Numbered from the stretch's first letter, positions 30,242 to 42,931 are shown. The stretch: 64,000 nt of DNA from Saturnia japonica (GCA_033032175.1 CM065320.1:7378001-7442000), one strand, 5' to 3'. Numbers and translations: made by a program. The notes: generated by a model from the letters alone, not told the origin.

Positions 30242-32257
30242 ATTTATCACGGCGGTTTCAAATATCAATAAATATAATATATATCAATTTATATATATAT
30301 AATAAAAAAAATGAATTGTCGGACTTATCACGTTATTGAAGCAAAGAGGCGATATCATAATATAATTATCTAAACAAGTCAATGCATTTTCGATTTATAG
30401 TCTGCTCCACCACTCAAGTCTTATGGAAAACCCCTATTACAGTATATACATTCAGTCAAAAAAGCATCGGGAATGGATGATTTGTTATTTATGGTTCAAA
30501 ATTCAATTTATTGTTTTTTTGTTGTTGTTAGATTGACACAACTGTTTTCCATTTTGGCATGGAGTTTGAGTTGCATCTGTCAATACAGTGCTGTTTTTAC
30601 CGGTACTTTTTTGACAGCGTAGTACAAATAATGTTTTTTGATGAATGATATTAGGGAATGTTAATAAAAAAATTATAAGTCTATAGACGTTTTACTCCAA
30701 TTACCCTAGTGTTTCTTACTACAAAATTTAATTTCCCTATTTTCCATGAGATTCTGGTATACCTATACCTATCCCCGTTTTTCTTGTGAATAACGACATC
30801 TGATAACACAATCCGAAATATAATAGTTCGTTTATCTACTGATAGGCAGAGCAGGCCAAAAATTACTATAAAAAATATTTAGAAAAGTATTAAAAGCATA
30901 TTTTCTATAATGGCAAATCTATCAAGTTGCAATTTGAAACTTAACTTAATTTGAATTTAAACGTATTACTTAATTTTTTCCCTAATTGAATTTTAAGAAA
31001 ATATTTTTTTTAAATCAGATTTAGCAAATATATTGAGAAGATTCTAATCATGTTTTGACATTTTACTTTATTTTCGTATAAAACTGGACCACTAAACAGC
31101 CGCATCGAAATTTTATCCAAGTTATGGTTTTGTATTTGATCATTAATTAAGAACACTTTTAAAATTCAACCCTATCTTGTAATCAAACAAATGTAATCGC
31201 ACCATTTTCTGCAAGCTAATAAAGAAGAAGACCAAAATAATTGTCTTCAGATATTAGACTTTTTGTAAAGTTAAAGCAGAGTTACTAATGTTTCCAATGT
31301 GATGATGATGTGGAGGCACTACATTTCCAAAATGTAGAGAATGAAGAGATTCTAGTGCCTCTCATCGATTGCTCAGAAACAAGTGATTTTGGACAAGCGG
31401 CTAATTATGTATGTGGATTTGTGCTGTTAAAATGTTTCAAAAAAATATGTAAAAAATGTATAACATGTCAAAGATAGATCAATGGAGATCCTAACAGGAC
31501 ATAAAACGAATTTATCAATAATTTATGAAAGAAATGTTATCAATTTATATTTGGTGCCGATCAATTAACTGGATTTTATCTGGCAAAATATCCTACAAGG
31601 TGAAGATGAGACTAAGGTTGCGGCACAAATTTACTTTGATAAACATAAAAACATCACAAATAACACAGCTACTTTTATTTTCTCATTTCCATTTTATTGT
31701 TTTTTAATTATATTTTACAACCCATGTTTATTTCCAATTTCGAACTAATATGGAATAATAAAATATGGGAATTAAAAAAAAACAACAAATAGGATCCGAT
31801 TGTAGAAAATATTTATGTATGTTAATTATGATTCATTAAGTATGAATATTCTAGGTTGCGCTCTCTAAACTAATTAATTCTGAAATACGATGCAAAATCA
31901 CAATAATTGTTTTATTAGTATACTTAACAGATACGTAAATAAAATTCCTTTTGTTTTTATAATTATTTAGTTTTAAGGAACGAAGTTTCTTATTAAAAAT
32001 ATTAATTTCAAGTTCTATTCGAGGTATAAAGAAAATAATTATTTGGGTAAGTATAAATTTTTATTATAATTTTTTATTTATAAAAATAAAATAACTACTT
32101 TACAAAATTATCATAACACCTTTATTTTATTTAAAATGATCTATAAAAATATATAATAATAATATACAAAGAAAAAGCTATTTACAAGAATAATAATAAT
32201 TAAACCTAATTATGTTCTATCACAGAAACTATAGCTATAAAGTAACTAAAATAATAT
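30242..32257. other. AT-rich intergenic DNA
   Basis: No gene is visible. taataaagaagaagaccaaa at about 31217-31236 resembles the GAA-type tail of retroelement 3' ends elsewhere in the window. There is a possible decayed reading frame near 31270-31440 (DDDVEALHFQNVENEEILVP), which may be a further transposase fragment. Confidence 0.4.
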
Positions 32258-32280
32258 TGATATATATATATATATATTTG
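32258..32280. repeat. (TA)n microsatellite
   Basis: A run of alternating t and a between gatata and tttgtg. Confidence 0.8.
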
Positions 32281-32799
32281 TGTAATTATCGAATGATATA
32301 ATAATAATAGCAAACTGCAATATTAATGTCATCACGTAGACTATGCATTAGACACTGTATAGCCTAATTGTTATTTATCTCTGATATAGCCATCATACAT
32401 AGACTATACATAAAAAACTTACGCTTTTTTTTAACGTTACAGACGTTTTTTGTCGGTTAAGGTACCCCTCCGCAACGCGCCATATGGAACTTTGTTCCAA
32501 AAAGAAACTCCAGTTTTGCTAAAAAACCTAGAACGATATCTTCAACTCTAAAGCTAACTTCGCTTGGATAACACGAAAATATCAATGTTAGGGGAAACAT
32601 CGATATTTAGTGGACTTCGATGCTTAAATAAAGAATTATATCGAAGTTCTTCTTCTTGTTGTAGCGTCGCAAAAAGCATTTGCCAGTGTCAATGTTTTTA
32701 AGCCTTCGTAAAATTTTCCTACAAACAAAGTGGGGTCTTCTGACAAGATTGTCAGAACTATGTAGGGAAGTTTGTAACATCCCGAAATTTTTTTTTTCA

Positions 32800-32890
32800 T
32801 ACCAGCAATATTGCAAAATACATGATCAAAAAACCTAAGTAATAATAAAAACTACAACATGTCACTTTAAGATCCCGCCAAAAATTCCCT
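32800..32890 (+). repeat. Dispersed repeat, uninterrupted copy
   Basis: The phrases aaaaaacctaagtaataata and cactttaagatcccgccaaa match the two halves of the copy at about 33570-33970, which is split by a Helitron. This copy therefore shows the empty insertion site. Confidence 0.65.
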
Positions 32891-33569
32891 ATAAACGAAG
32901 TTCATTTAATTTTTTTTCTAACATAGTCCATTCCTAAACAACACCACAGAGACCACAAAGTAGAGACGAATAACGGAACGAACAGCACCAAGCAAGAGTA
33001 AAATCAACATAGATATATTTTTTAAGTAAATTATACTTTTAGAGGGATGAACGCTATTAAACGATGTCTTTGAGGAATTGATGTTGAGCTTGGAAAAATC
33101 GATATTAGGTTTCCTAAAAGTTTTCAGGCAAAACCTCTATGTATGACGAAAACAATCGAAAATCAAAGTTTTCACAATAATCTATTGTAAATGGAGTCCA
33201 AACGTCTACGTAAGCAAAACATAAGCGGAAATAAGTTTTTCTAAACAGGGCTGTAAACTTGTAAGGCTAGATTTAGCACCTAAAAAAACTCGCCCAAAAG
33301 AGTATTATTAAAACAAATGATTTTAATTCGGTGTTTATGTTTTTCTTCTTCTTCCTAACTTGGCAACCGGTCCTCTTTAGTGAAGACCATTACTGCCATT
33401 ATCGAGTGAATTATAGTGTCACGTGTTAACACGATTCAGTATCCTAACAAGATGGTGGCTCCCTTGTTAGAGCTATCTAGGAAGTTTTTGTAGGATCTCA
33501 GACTGAATGCTTTCAGCTTACATTTATATTCCACTTCACATAAGCACAAAAACCGTACTATATCACGCA
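32891..33569. other. AT-rich intergenic DNA
   Basis: No coding signal is visible. Several phrases (ctataaacgaagttc, gtttttcttcttcttcctaa) look repeat-derived, but I could not assign them. Confidence 0.4.
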
Positions 33570-33615
33570 AAACGCCACCAATATTAATATAGGGTCAAAA
33601 ACCTAAGTTAATGAA
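33570..33615 (+). repeat. Left half of a dispersed repeat split by a Helitron
   Basis: gggtcaaaaacctaagtta and preceding bases match 32800-32840. Confidence 0.55.
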
Positions 33616-33921
33616 TCCTACTAATATAATAAATGTGAAAATGTGTATGGTTGGATGTTTGTTACTCAATCACGCTAAAACGGCTGAACAGATCTCAATG
33701 AAATTTGGCACACAGATAGTCTATGACCTGGAATAACACACAGGTACTTTTTATCCCGGTAAAAGCCATAGTTTAACCAGTGTATACAAATATAATAAAT
33801 GGAAAGTTTCTATGTTTGTTACTCAATCACGCAAAAACGGCTATTTTTTTGGTTTGTCGTGTTTCGAAATCAGTCTATGTATATCCAATAATTCGCAGAC
33901 GAAGTCGCGGGTACCAGGTAG
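33616..33921 (+). mobile_element. Non-autonomous Helitron (306 bp)
   Basis: It begins TCCTACTAATATAATAAATG directly after an A and ends gaagtcgcgggtaccaggtag directly before a T, the A/T insertion signature. The body has the typical lepidopteran phrases gtttgttactcaatcacgc (twice) and aaatttggcacacagatag. The CTAG end has drifted to GTAG. Confidence 0.75.
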
Positions 33922-33975
33922 TTAAAAATAAAAACCACAAAATATCACTTCAAGATCCCGCCAAAAAACCCCGTA
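33922..33975 (+). repeat. Right half of a dispersed repeat split by a Helitron
   Basis: ttaaaaataaaaaccacaaa and cacttcaagatcccgccaaa match 32841-32890. Confidence 0.6.
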
Positions 33976-35234
33976 TTTATGTTTATAATTATTATGTGTA
34001 TGGACAATGACATCAGTGTCAACATCGATGTCTTTCTACTTTTATAATATCGCCTGAAACATATCCGATCCCTACCTACACTTAGACAGTAAATTTTCTA
34101 AGCGAAACTTAAATAAGCATCGACAGAGATTTAAACAATAAAAGAGGACAAAAGTAAATTAGATATTGATACTGGCTAATGCTTTTAGATGCCAATTCAA
34201 GAAAAAGAAAAAAAAAATTAAATTGTTATCGCACCATCGTAAATAATATTAAATAATATAATTAATATTATTAATTAATATTATATGTAGCACCTTAAAT
34301 ATAACATTATACGAAAATTTCAGTAATTAAGTTAAATATGCCATCTATCTTAAAATTACGTTAGCCATAAGATGAATTTGACTTTTTTGAAATAGTGTAT
34401 AAAAAGCTAGATGGCGTTAAAAATTTCCGCTACTGAATAATATTTCATTGGCTTGCTTCATAGATGGCTCGCTTTAAACAATAGGTCTGGTAATGTGCTT
34501 CTATTACTTTGAATAATTAAGACATTTAAATAATCAAAGGTTTATACCAATAGGAACGCGTCAGTTGGAGGCTGGCCGCTGGTGACGAAAATTTCAACGT
34601 AAAGTGTGAACTGTGATGGTATTAGCATAAACATGTCTGCATTATAAAAAAAAAGTACTTTGTGTAGATACTCGTATTAATTGGCTAAATGTAACATTTT
34701 GTGTAGTCAATTTTCTTTTTATCAAAATTATGCAATTTGTTACACGATTTTATTGGGAAAATGTTACGTTTGTATAACCTCCATTTACTTTTATGTTTTA
34801 GGATATTTGATATTTCGATTGTTTTAGACGACAGACGAGTTATTGAATAGTATTGGCAAATGAGTCACTAATTAGGGAAATAGATTTACTTCAAGGTGTA
34901 TTTCGATTAATAAACCCAAATATATCAACATATAAAGTTCAAAGCATCATTATAAGACCTAATACATATTAATTTTCATTCGAAATTAATATTTTTAAGG
35001 AACGAGTGAATGGCTTTTTTAAACACGGTTATTAATAATTGGAAAATTATTTAATCCCCCGATACAATTAACTTATTCACTGAGGCCATTCCAATGAGCC
35101 CAAATATGATAACTCTGCTGTAAGTTAGTGAGGAGTTAGTTATTTTACAGATTCCGCATGATGCTGCAGCATCAGGTCAAGGTTTTCCAAATATCATTGG
35201 AGTAACAGAATACCAAATCTTGACTCAATCAGAC
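33976..35234. other. AT-rich intergenic DNA
   Basis: No gene is visible. Positions 34237-34290 are a strongly palindromic AT tract (attaatattattaattaata). A patch at 34555-34600 (ggaggctggccgctggtgac) is more GC-rich but has no clear frame. Confidence 0.45.
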
Positions 35235-35460
35235 TTGTAGAAGATGAGCATCTATTTATCAACTATAAAAGAGCTGATAATCTTCAAACGGCTGAACATT
35301 TTTTTTTTAATCATAGCTAAGAACACCCTTGATCAAGTTACCTTACAAGCGAAACAAAAAAAATTTAGATCAAAATCGGTTCAGCCGCTTGTGAGATACA
35401 ATGCTACAGACAGAAGTACCAGCACTGGCCTTCAAAATTTTCATTTGAAGCCTTTGTAGC
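35235..35460 (+). repeat. Dispersed lepidopteran-type repeat
   Basis: Phrases such as aaagagctgataatcttcaa, gctaagaacacccttgatca and aaaatcggttcagccgcttg are those of a common dispersed repeat family of this kind of genome. The short ORF inside it is not a gene. Confidence 0.5.
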
Positions 35461-36023
35461 AATTTATGTTCAGATTTTGTTTGTTACTAAGACTTTTTTT
35501 GTTTATTACGAATTTTATGTTTTCCTATTAATTTCATTACGAGTATAAGTATCGGGGCACGATAATCGTTATTAATCGTGGATAAATCTGCGATACTGTG
35601 ATTGTTGCCCATAGTGTTTAGTGATAATGTTATTTTTAGTTCAACTGATTCTAAAGATTAAGATTAATAACAGACACGTATTTGCTGTGATTTAGAGTTA
35701 CAAGACTGAATAAGTTATATTGAAAAACCTACCAAATAAGTAGCTAAGCCAATTAAGTTTATGGATCTCTCTATTTAATTTTTATTAAAACATTATTAAT
35801 TTGGAATGTAAAACACAATTTGGTAATTTTGTTTTTAAACGTGTGAAATGTATTACTTTATGATATTTTATTAGGGAAGTAAAAAGGCTGTCTATGTAGG
35901 TAAGTAAGTACTATAATAGGTATATAACATAACTATTAATTATTGACTAATTAATTCTTTACACGGAATATATTATTAGCTCATTTTAAGCTGCTGATTT
36001 TTGCTATAATCTTAAAGATATAA
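35461..36023. other. Downstream flank of the coiled-coil gene
   Basis: No gene is visible. TTTATT at 35867-35872 (AATAAA on the minus strand) is a possible poly(A) signal for the minus-strand gene that ends at 36024. Confidence 0.4.
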
Positions 36024-38698
36024 TTATGTGGTAATTATTTCTTGAGTTAAATGATTTAAATGTTGTAGTAATTCACTTTGATCATGAAGTAATTTCTTTG
36101 CTATCGACAAATGTACCGTTAAATTTAAATCACGATCTGTGGATATACGCACTATTTCTTTCATGGATGTGTCATTAAAATTACCATGAGCATGAATCCA
36201 GGATTCAGAGTAACACATGCAATTGCCATCAATAAGCTTTGTTTTGGATATATTTTTCAACATAAACTTTTCTTTTTTTAATTTGATAATTAGATAGTTC
36301 AGACGTTTCAGTTCTTTGGACAATGACACATTATTATTACATAAATTATTTATCTTGTACTTAAGCAAACAGTTATCTTGTTCGAGTTGCAAATTTCTTT
36401 CATTTTTTGCTTTGATATTTGCTAAAGAGTTACCAGAATAAATTATAATTTGTTTTAATTTATTAATTACAGAAGATTCTTTTTTGTCGTTTATCGATGA
36501 ATTGGGTATTTGCTTGAACCCAATTTCGATAAAATTTGTCATAGTGTCTAATTTATTTTGAAGAGTCTTGTTTTGTTCACTTAACTTAAGAATGACTTGG
36601 GATGATTTTATATTTTTTTGGTGCAAATCGGCACATTCACACTTTTTAAAACGCAGAAGGTTGTTGAGCGAGCATTTTTCATTTTCTTTTGCTGATATCA
36701 TCGTCTTGGCAACAACTGTGTGAAAAATAAAAAATGGTTACATTAGGTACACACATAATTTATAGGTAGACCGACATATGTTCTAAAATATGATTTATAT
36801 AAATAAAAACAATAGTTCGGTAAATATTAGATGGGACAACAATAAATAGTATAAGGTTGCCAATGGTAATTGGTTCGTTTTTTTTTATTCATGCTTTTGT
36901 AATAATACCTTTTATTTCCACTTTTTATCTACATACTGGGATCTCATGATTGAACCGGCGATAGGTATAACGGAAATAAGAAAAGCATGAAAGTAAAACC
37001 AAAGTCGTAAAAAAGGATAAGTTGAAAAAACCAAAGGCTTGGTTGCTAAATCTCAAAAATATTGAATCACTAAAAAACCAATTTTATTTTAGTTGTTGTT
37101 CCAGAGCAGTTATTGACTAATTTTGATTTATTTATGTATATGCGGTATATTTGTATTTATTTATATTACTTATTCACGCATTCATACACATATTCATTCA
37201 CTCATTATTTCCTTTCTAGTTCCCACCCCAGTAGTTTTGAAAACGCATCGCCGAGTGGTCAGGTCATAGACTCGCTCTTAACAAGTAGAAGTGACAGTGC
37301 ACGCATTACTCTCTCAAAAACGCTCCCCTAAAAGTGTTTAAAATTAACCCGCGCCCGCGCTGAATTACCTATAAAATTAGTGCTTATTGGAAAAACCAGA
37401 ACTCGAGGGCCAGTGAAGATATAGAAACCAAAAGAACTTGCGACCTATGGAAACGGGAGACGTGGAGCGACAAGGTACCTATTTTCTTTCCCTACATGGT
37501 ATACCGGCGCCTTAAATTTATTTAAATAGCTTTAAGTCGATATTTATTTTTATTGTTGATCAATTTTTGAATAATTTATAAGAGTTATGAAGTTAATAAT
37601 AATAATTAATAATAAGTTAATAATTTTTATGCATAGAAAAATATGGTCCATTAATTAATTGCAACCTTATCCTAGTAGGTACGGTCCTGCAGGTAGTCAC
37701 TACTTGCAGTTGCGTCATTATAATATGGTTAGTAACGTTTCCATACAATGTAAAGAAATATTATACCTACGTATTCGACATGGCGCCATTATTTATTCAA
37801 ATATGAAGACTAGATATAAATATTTTACCTTTCCAAAGGTGAATATAACCTAACTTAATTTTCTAAGTAACTCGTTATATATTAACAAGCTTTTATTTTA
37901 CTGTCGTCTTAGAAATGATAGCTATGTTTATTTGAATAATTCTCAAAATACATATCTGACACTTGGTAAATTTTATATATTCCTATAGTACTTAATAGCT
38001 AACTTTTGAAAACCTATTTTCGTGAATGTTTTTGATTTTCTTATGTATCATTTATAGTTAATAAAAAATAATTACATCAGCAACACTACTGGACAAAAAT
38101 CTGTCCTCTAATTTTCATATATTACGGTCTTTCTCTTTTTTACCAAGTTTAAATCACTGAACCTAAATTTAATTATTATCTTCAATCTACTTACCACATG
38201 CCATTTTGAGGTTCTCTTGTAATTTTTTTATTAATTTATTTTTTGATCGCAATAAGGATTTGTGTCTCATCACTTGCTTGAAAATGTCTTCATGGTCTGT
38301 TACATTTTGAGAAGAATTCGTTTTAGATGAATTATTGTACCTGAAACGTTACCAAAACTTACTATTTATAAAGCACACCCATTTCCGTTGTATATGCTGG
38401 ACATCTAGATTACAATTATTAATAATTACATTAGAATAGAGTAATTTTATTACTGTGTGAAAGAAGATGAATGTGTGAAGAATGTAGGTACCTAAATAAG
38501 TATTACATATTTCAACACTTTTGTCCCTTTTTTATAGGTACTATAATTTATAGCTAAATATCGTGTGTACAAATATCGCGTTAACAAAGTAAAAAATGAA
38601 AATAAAATTTGACAAATTTATATTTACAGTTGAATTTCATGAACAATAGCAGTTAATGCATCACGCATCTTGTCAAGTTTCATTTCGTCTTTTTCCAT
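36024..38698 (-). CDS. Coiled-coil protein, 302 aa, 3 exons
   Basis: Minus-strand coding segments are 38698-38628, 38340-38195 and 36715-36024. Junctions obey GT-AG: GTAAAT after exon 1; TTTCAG, then GTAAGT, around exon 2; and TTTTTCACACAG before exon 3. Phases 2 and 1 hold one frame from MEKDEMKLDKMRDALTAIV to QEIITT. Exon 2 encodes a basic helical stretch (KQVMRHKSLLRSKNKLIKKL). Exon 3 encodes long heptad-rich segments (ILKLSEQNKTLQNKLDTM, LSKELKRLNYLIIKLKKEKF) and a non-coiled block near residues 225-270 (CMCYSESWIHAHGN). It has no signal peptide or membrane segment. The role is unknown; centrosomal, axonemal or trafficking scaffolds often look like this, but nothing identifies it. Intron 2 is 1,479 bp. 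Confidence 0.75.
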
Positions 38699-39839
38699 AG
38701 TTTTGATACTTTTTATATTACTGAAATAACTGTACTATCGATTTGTTGATTATGTTATTATTATTAAGATGTTTTATAATACAATAATTTATTAGTAAGC
38801 AACCAACTTCTATATTTCGGAAAACGTAATGTTTTTTATTCGTTACTGTGACATACGTTGCGAACATTGAGCAAAGAGAATAAATACATAACGTAATAAA
38901 TAATTACTTCGTGGTAGTAATCTTGTATGTGAACTGTGTGAATTGAACAATACTTTTGGGACCTAAAATCTTGTACATGCTTGTTAGTATGAACTATGGA
39001 CTCTTTTTTTATATCCGAGCTGAGTAAAATGACTCAATTTCAACTGATGGTAACTAAAATACAGTTGAGGATTAAGGTCCTCAGTCTAGCATTGAGAATA
39101 TTGATTTTATTGTCGTCATACTGGCACGAGCAGTGAATTCTCGAGGTAAAAGCCACTATGTGATAAGATATGACTGATCCCGAAAAATGACGAATGTGCT
39201 TAGCTATTCAATATGACGGGGTTTTAATTTTTAAATAGTGCAACCGCAAGTGCCTTTTGTCCCACTCACACCATTTTCTAGTTTGAGGTAAGGTGAGGTG
39301 AGGCTGGGTTGGGTGTCGTGACGTTATTTGAAAAATAAAGTCATAATCGTTTAATTCAATAAAGTAGAAGTTTCCATCAAAGTTTGTTTATGGAAATCTT
39401 TGCTTGCCTTCTTTTTTTTTGAAGATCATCGGCAATTTTTGTAGCTTTTTGACCCGTCAAAAATCATAAGTTGTGTTAAAAATAATGAAAGAATATTATT
39501 TTGTTGGAGATGCCGAAATTAAGCTATGAAGACGTTGCTGTATAGTTGGATATAAATTTATATTACAAGTTAAATAAAGTTTATACTAAAAATATAAATT
39601 TCATATATTTTATTAAACGAATTTGCTTTGATGGAAACATTATGCATGCCTTGTCATAAAACGTGTTTTTAACAGTCAGCGACCAGCGACTTTTTGATCA
39701 TAGACTATTTGACATTTGCAGTATTACAGAACCTAAAATATGAGTATTATCTACATCTCTTGCTGTCACTTTTCGTTGAATGACAATGTCAATATTTTGG
39801 GGGGTCTAAGTTCAATAGCACTGGTCGGGTTAGGTTTAG
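38699..39839. other. Upstream flank of the coiled-coil gene
   Basis: No gene is visible. A G-rich run at 39285-39320 (gaggtaaggtgaggtgaggc) stands out. tttccatcaaag near 39375 and ctttgatggaaa near 39630 form a 12-bp inverted repeat of unknown meaning. Confidence 0.4.
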
Positions 39840-40342
39840 CAGTATTGGGGTTGCGATGTCAGAAACCTCCTCGTGGTGCACCCCGGGCAACGTCGACCAG
39901 TTTGGTCGGCGGCTAATATCTGACGCGCTACCTCCTGGTATCCCTCCGCATATCCGAGGGGATCATGGAGGAGCGCCGGCTGGAAAGCCGTTAAAAACTC
40001 CTGGGTGTGGTATGTGAGCGGTGCACCCAGTACCGGGTTGGGGCAGATGAGTGCTCAGTTTGAGCCCCAAGGGCCCAGTTCCGGGTAGCCGCTGGCGGGA
40101 TCGATTTTTTCATACCGGTCCCGGCAGGCGTACCGCAAATTGACGGATAGAGAGAATGAAAGAAATAGACAACGCAAAATTTTAAAATATATTACCCCAG
40201 GAGGGTATTCAGGAGCTGGAGAATCCCTCCCCGGGCCTAGCTCGGGCAGCCACTCGTTCTCTCTTGGGGGGGTAGTATTTTGCGCAGTGCAACTAAACAC
40301 ACGACCTTGGATAGCAAAAGGACTACTGATTCATCGAAACAC
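39840..40342 (+). other. Probable 5' UTR of an R1-clade element
   Basis: A GC-rich stretch (acctcctcgtggtgcacccc, ggcagatgagtgctcagttt) lies immediately upstream of an R1-type ORF1 remnant. It contrasts with the AT-rich flank, so it is likely the element's leader. Confidence 0.5.
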
Positions 40343-42120
40343 ATGACGACTTTGGCTTTAGAAAGGGATACTGATTCACTAGTTGTGAGGGTTGAGCGGA
40401 ATAATTCGATTGATCGATTGTCGATCAGGCACTGGGGTGGCAGCTACGGTGCCTCGAGGTCAGTTAGTGGGTCGATAGAGTCCAAACGGACTTTCACGCA
40501 GCATTCGGATTCCAACACGGACCCAGAAGGTGTTGGGATTGCTCCTAAAATTGCTACAGCAAGAAGGGGCAGAGCTCGTGATCCAGCACGTGTTGTGGGG
40601 ACAACGCGAACGACGTTTGTTAAGGAGGGACACAGGTCACTTGATCGTACCCTTGCCGGACCGGTCTGCACGGAGGAGGTGAGTGACAGGGCAAACGTGA
40701 GTGTCCTCGACGGGATCGAGTTCCTCGACCCAGCGAGTCTGAGGGCATTCGCCAAAGAAAAAGTTGATGGGATCCTAGAAGTTGCGAAGAAATCTCGCAA
40801 CCTCAAGGGAACTTACGTGAAGGCGTTAAAGGAAGCCGCCTGGATGCTCCAGGAGGTGACTGCCATCGTGCTCACACAAACGGTTGCCCAAGAGACATTC
40901 GTCCTCCGACGTGAAACGAGGAAGCTCCTTCAGGAGGTGGAAGCCCTTAAGGCGGAGTTGGCCGCTTTGCGTGGCGGAGCGGAGGCTCCACTTCTACCAC
41001 CTGAGCCGCAAACACAGACTGAGGCCGCAAGCTTTGGTGAATGCTCTGGAGGGCCACATGGCGAGGATGGAGCAGTCCATCCGGGTCTCGATGGGGGAGA
41101 TTGTGGCCACCCTCATTGAGGCCCTGGAGGATTGTCTCCTCCCCGCCAAGGTGGTACGTCCTTTATTAGCCGCAAACACGAGAGCAAAGTCTTCGAAAAA
41201 GAAGCCCGGTGGAGCGAAATCAAAGATTTGCCGGGCCTAAGCTCACGTCTATGTCATCAGCGCAATCTCAGGAAACTGTTACTGTTTCTGGGATGGACTG
41301 CGACGCACTCCAGGCTACAGTTCCTGATTTGGCTCCGAATGCCGAAGCGGCGTAGTCTACTTTGACCCGTCGCAAGAAAAGAAGTACGCGGCAGAAGGCG
41401 GCTGTGGTGCCAGCTCCTGACCTTAAAAAGGGTGCGCCTTGGCGCTCCAAATTCAAGCTCCCCTAGGGTCCGAGCTCAGTGGCAGTGGTCATAACACTGC
41501 AGCCTGAGGCAATGGCTCTTCTTAGAGCAAGGACGAATGTAAACATGTCGGAGTTAGGCATAGACAAATATGCGCTTCAGGAGACCAAATCGGGAGCCAG
41601 GATCATCGAGATCCCTGATGAACGTTAGCGGACGTAGCCATGATTAAACTAGACGACTAAAAGAGTAAACGTCCGCATCGTTGGCCTGGATGACTCTGTG
41701 TCCAAAGAAGAGGTCGTTGCCGCAACGGCATTAAAGGGTGACTGTGAGCCAGAACTCATAAGGGCTGGTGAAATCCGCACTGCGAGGCGTGGAACAGGTG
41801 CCATCTTCCTGTCTGTGCCCGTCGTAGCGACTAGGGCCTTAGCTGAGGCTGGATGCCCCCTTGTTGGTTGGAGTGCGGCCTTTATCCACGTTTTGTAACA
41901 CAAACCCATGCGCTGTTACAAGTGCATGGATCTGGGCCACACTCGGCCTTTATGCCCGTCGACAGGCGATAGGGAGGCACTCTGCTTCAGCTTTAGGAAC
42001 CATGGCCACAGGGCACAAGGCTGCCAGGCAAAGGCGCTTTACTGCGCTGTTTGTGCCGACACTTGAAGGCCGCCGACACACTACAGCTGTGGGCCGCCCC
42101 CATGCAAAAGGAGAATTCAT
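40343..42120 (+). pseudogene. R1-clade non-LTR retrotransposon ORF1 remnant
   Basis: A gag-like ORF1 broken by frameshifts. The first segment (to 41119) carries the R1-type helical block KKSRNLKGTYVKALKEAAWM, then a coiled-coil-like stretch (ETRKLLQEVEALKAELAALR). The frame shifts near 41050 to VNALEGHMARMEQSIRVSMG. Further on come SSVAVVITLQPEA, LQETKSGARIIEIPDE, RIVGLDDSVSKEEVVAATAL and GEIRTARRGTGAIFLSVPV. Zinc knuckles start at 41914: CYKCMDLGHTRPLC is intact, CFSFRNHGHRAQGC has lost its second Cys, and CAVCADT ends in a stop. ORF2 is absent: AT-rich DNA follows. The element normally encodes an RNA-binding protein that packages its transcript. Confidence 0.85.
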
Positions 42121-42748
42121 CACTCGTCATCAATTACTCATGAAGCAGATGTCAGTTGTAGTTAACTTTGTTTTAATTTTTAAACTCCAAAATGTAACTT
42201 ACAATTTTCTATTTATATTATTGGAAGTTATGATGGTAGCTAGGATTTGAGCAGGAGTTATACATAGTCCAGTCCTTCAACAGAAGCACTATCATAGTTA
42301 TTATTCATTGCAAAAAAATATGATGAAAGTTGTCAATTTTGTCGTTTCCTTTCTCGTTTTTTCTCTTCGCTTTTCTCTTGGTTTTTATTCTAAAATGGCT
42401 GTTTTAGATTGTTTTATAAGTTTCCCCTATGCAAGTAATATAATTCTTATAAGTTAAATGGAATCATTAAAATGAATTTACATTATTATAGTGGCTAACA
42501 TCGTGTTCCACTTCCGATATGTTACACGCGCAGCTCTCAATTGTACCCTTTACTAAACGAGCCAAAAGAAAAATAACTTAAAAAATAATTTTACAATTCA
42601 AGTTTCCATTGTTCTTATTAGGTACCCAAATTAAAAGTTTTCAGTAGAACTACTTCCAATATTCTTTGAAGGTAAAGAATAAACTAATATAACACATAAA
42701 CTTACGTTACATATGTGTAGATATTAAGTATGGTATCTATTGGGAACA
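42121..42748. other. AT-rich intergenic DNA
   Basis: No coding signal is visible after the R1-like remnant ends. Confidence 0.45.
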
Positions 42749-42769
42749 TTACCAAACATTAGTACTTAC

Positions 42770-42931
42770 GTTTGGATGTATGCTAGCCAATTTTCCAACA
42801 GATGGCACGAAGCGACGCGACGGTGCGGCGTGGCATGACCAACTAGCGCGGTGCGGCGATATGCTATTCCGTTTGTTCGCAAGACAGTCGCTTCGTGTGG
42901 TAACCATTTCACGGTCCATTTCTGTTCCCAC
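42770..42931 (-). CDS. Candidate first exon with GTAAGT donor
   Basis: A GC-rich island encodes, on the minus strand, MGTEMDREMVTTRSDCLANK through VGKLASIHPN. GTAAGT follows immediately at 42769. The composition contrast and consensus donor suggest a 5' exon or a noncoding first exon with CpG-rich promoter. I found no partner exon downstream, so the reading frame may not be used. Confidence 0.25.

Noticed and set aside
37236..37310. A tRNA-like A-box phrase (gccgagtggtcagg).
   Set aside because: No B box, acceptor stem pairing or anticodon arm could be drawn. At most it is a scrap of a tRNA-derived SINE.
39370..39640. A 12-bp inverted repeat (tttccatcaaag / ctttgatggaaa) as a MITE.
   Set aside because: No target-site duplication was found and there is no extended terminal pairing beyond the short match.
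40444..40806. A 120-residue minus ORF opposite the R1-like ORF1.
   Set aside because: The plus strand carries the R1-type block KSRNLKGTYVKALKEAAWM, so the minus frame is a shadow.
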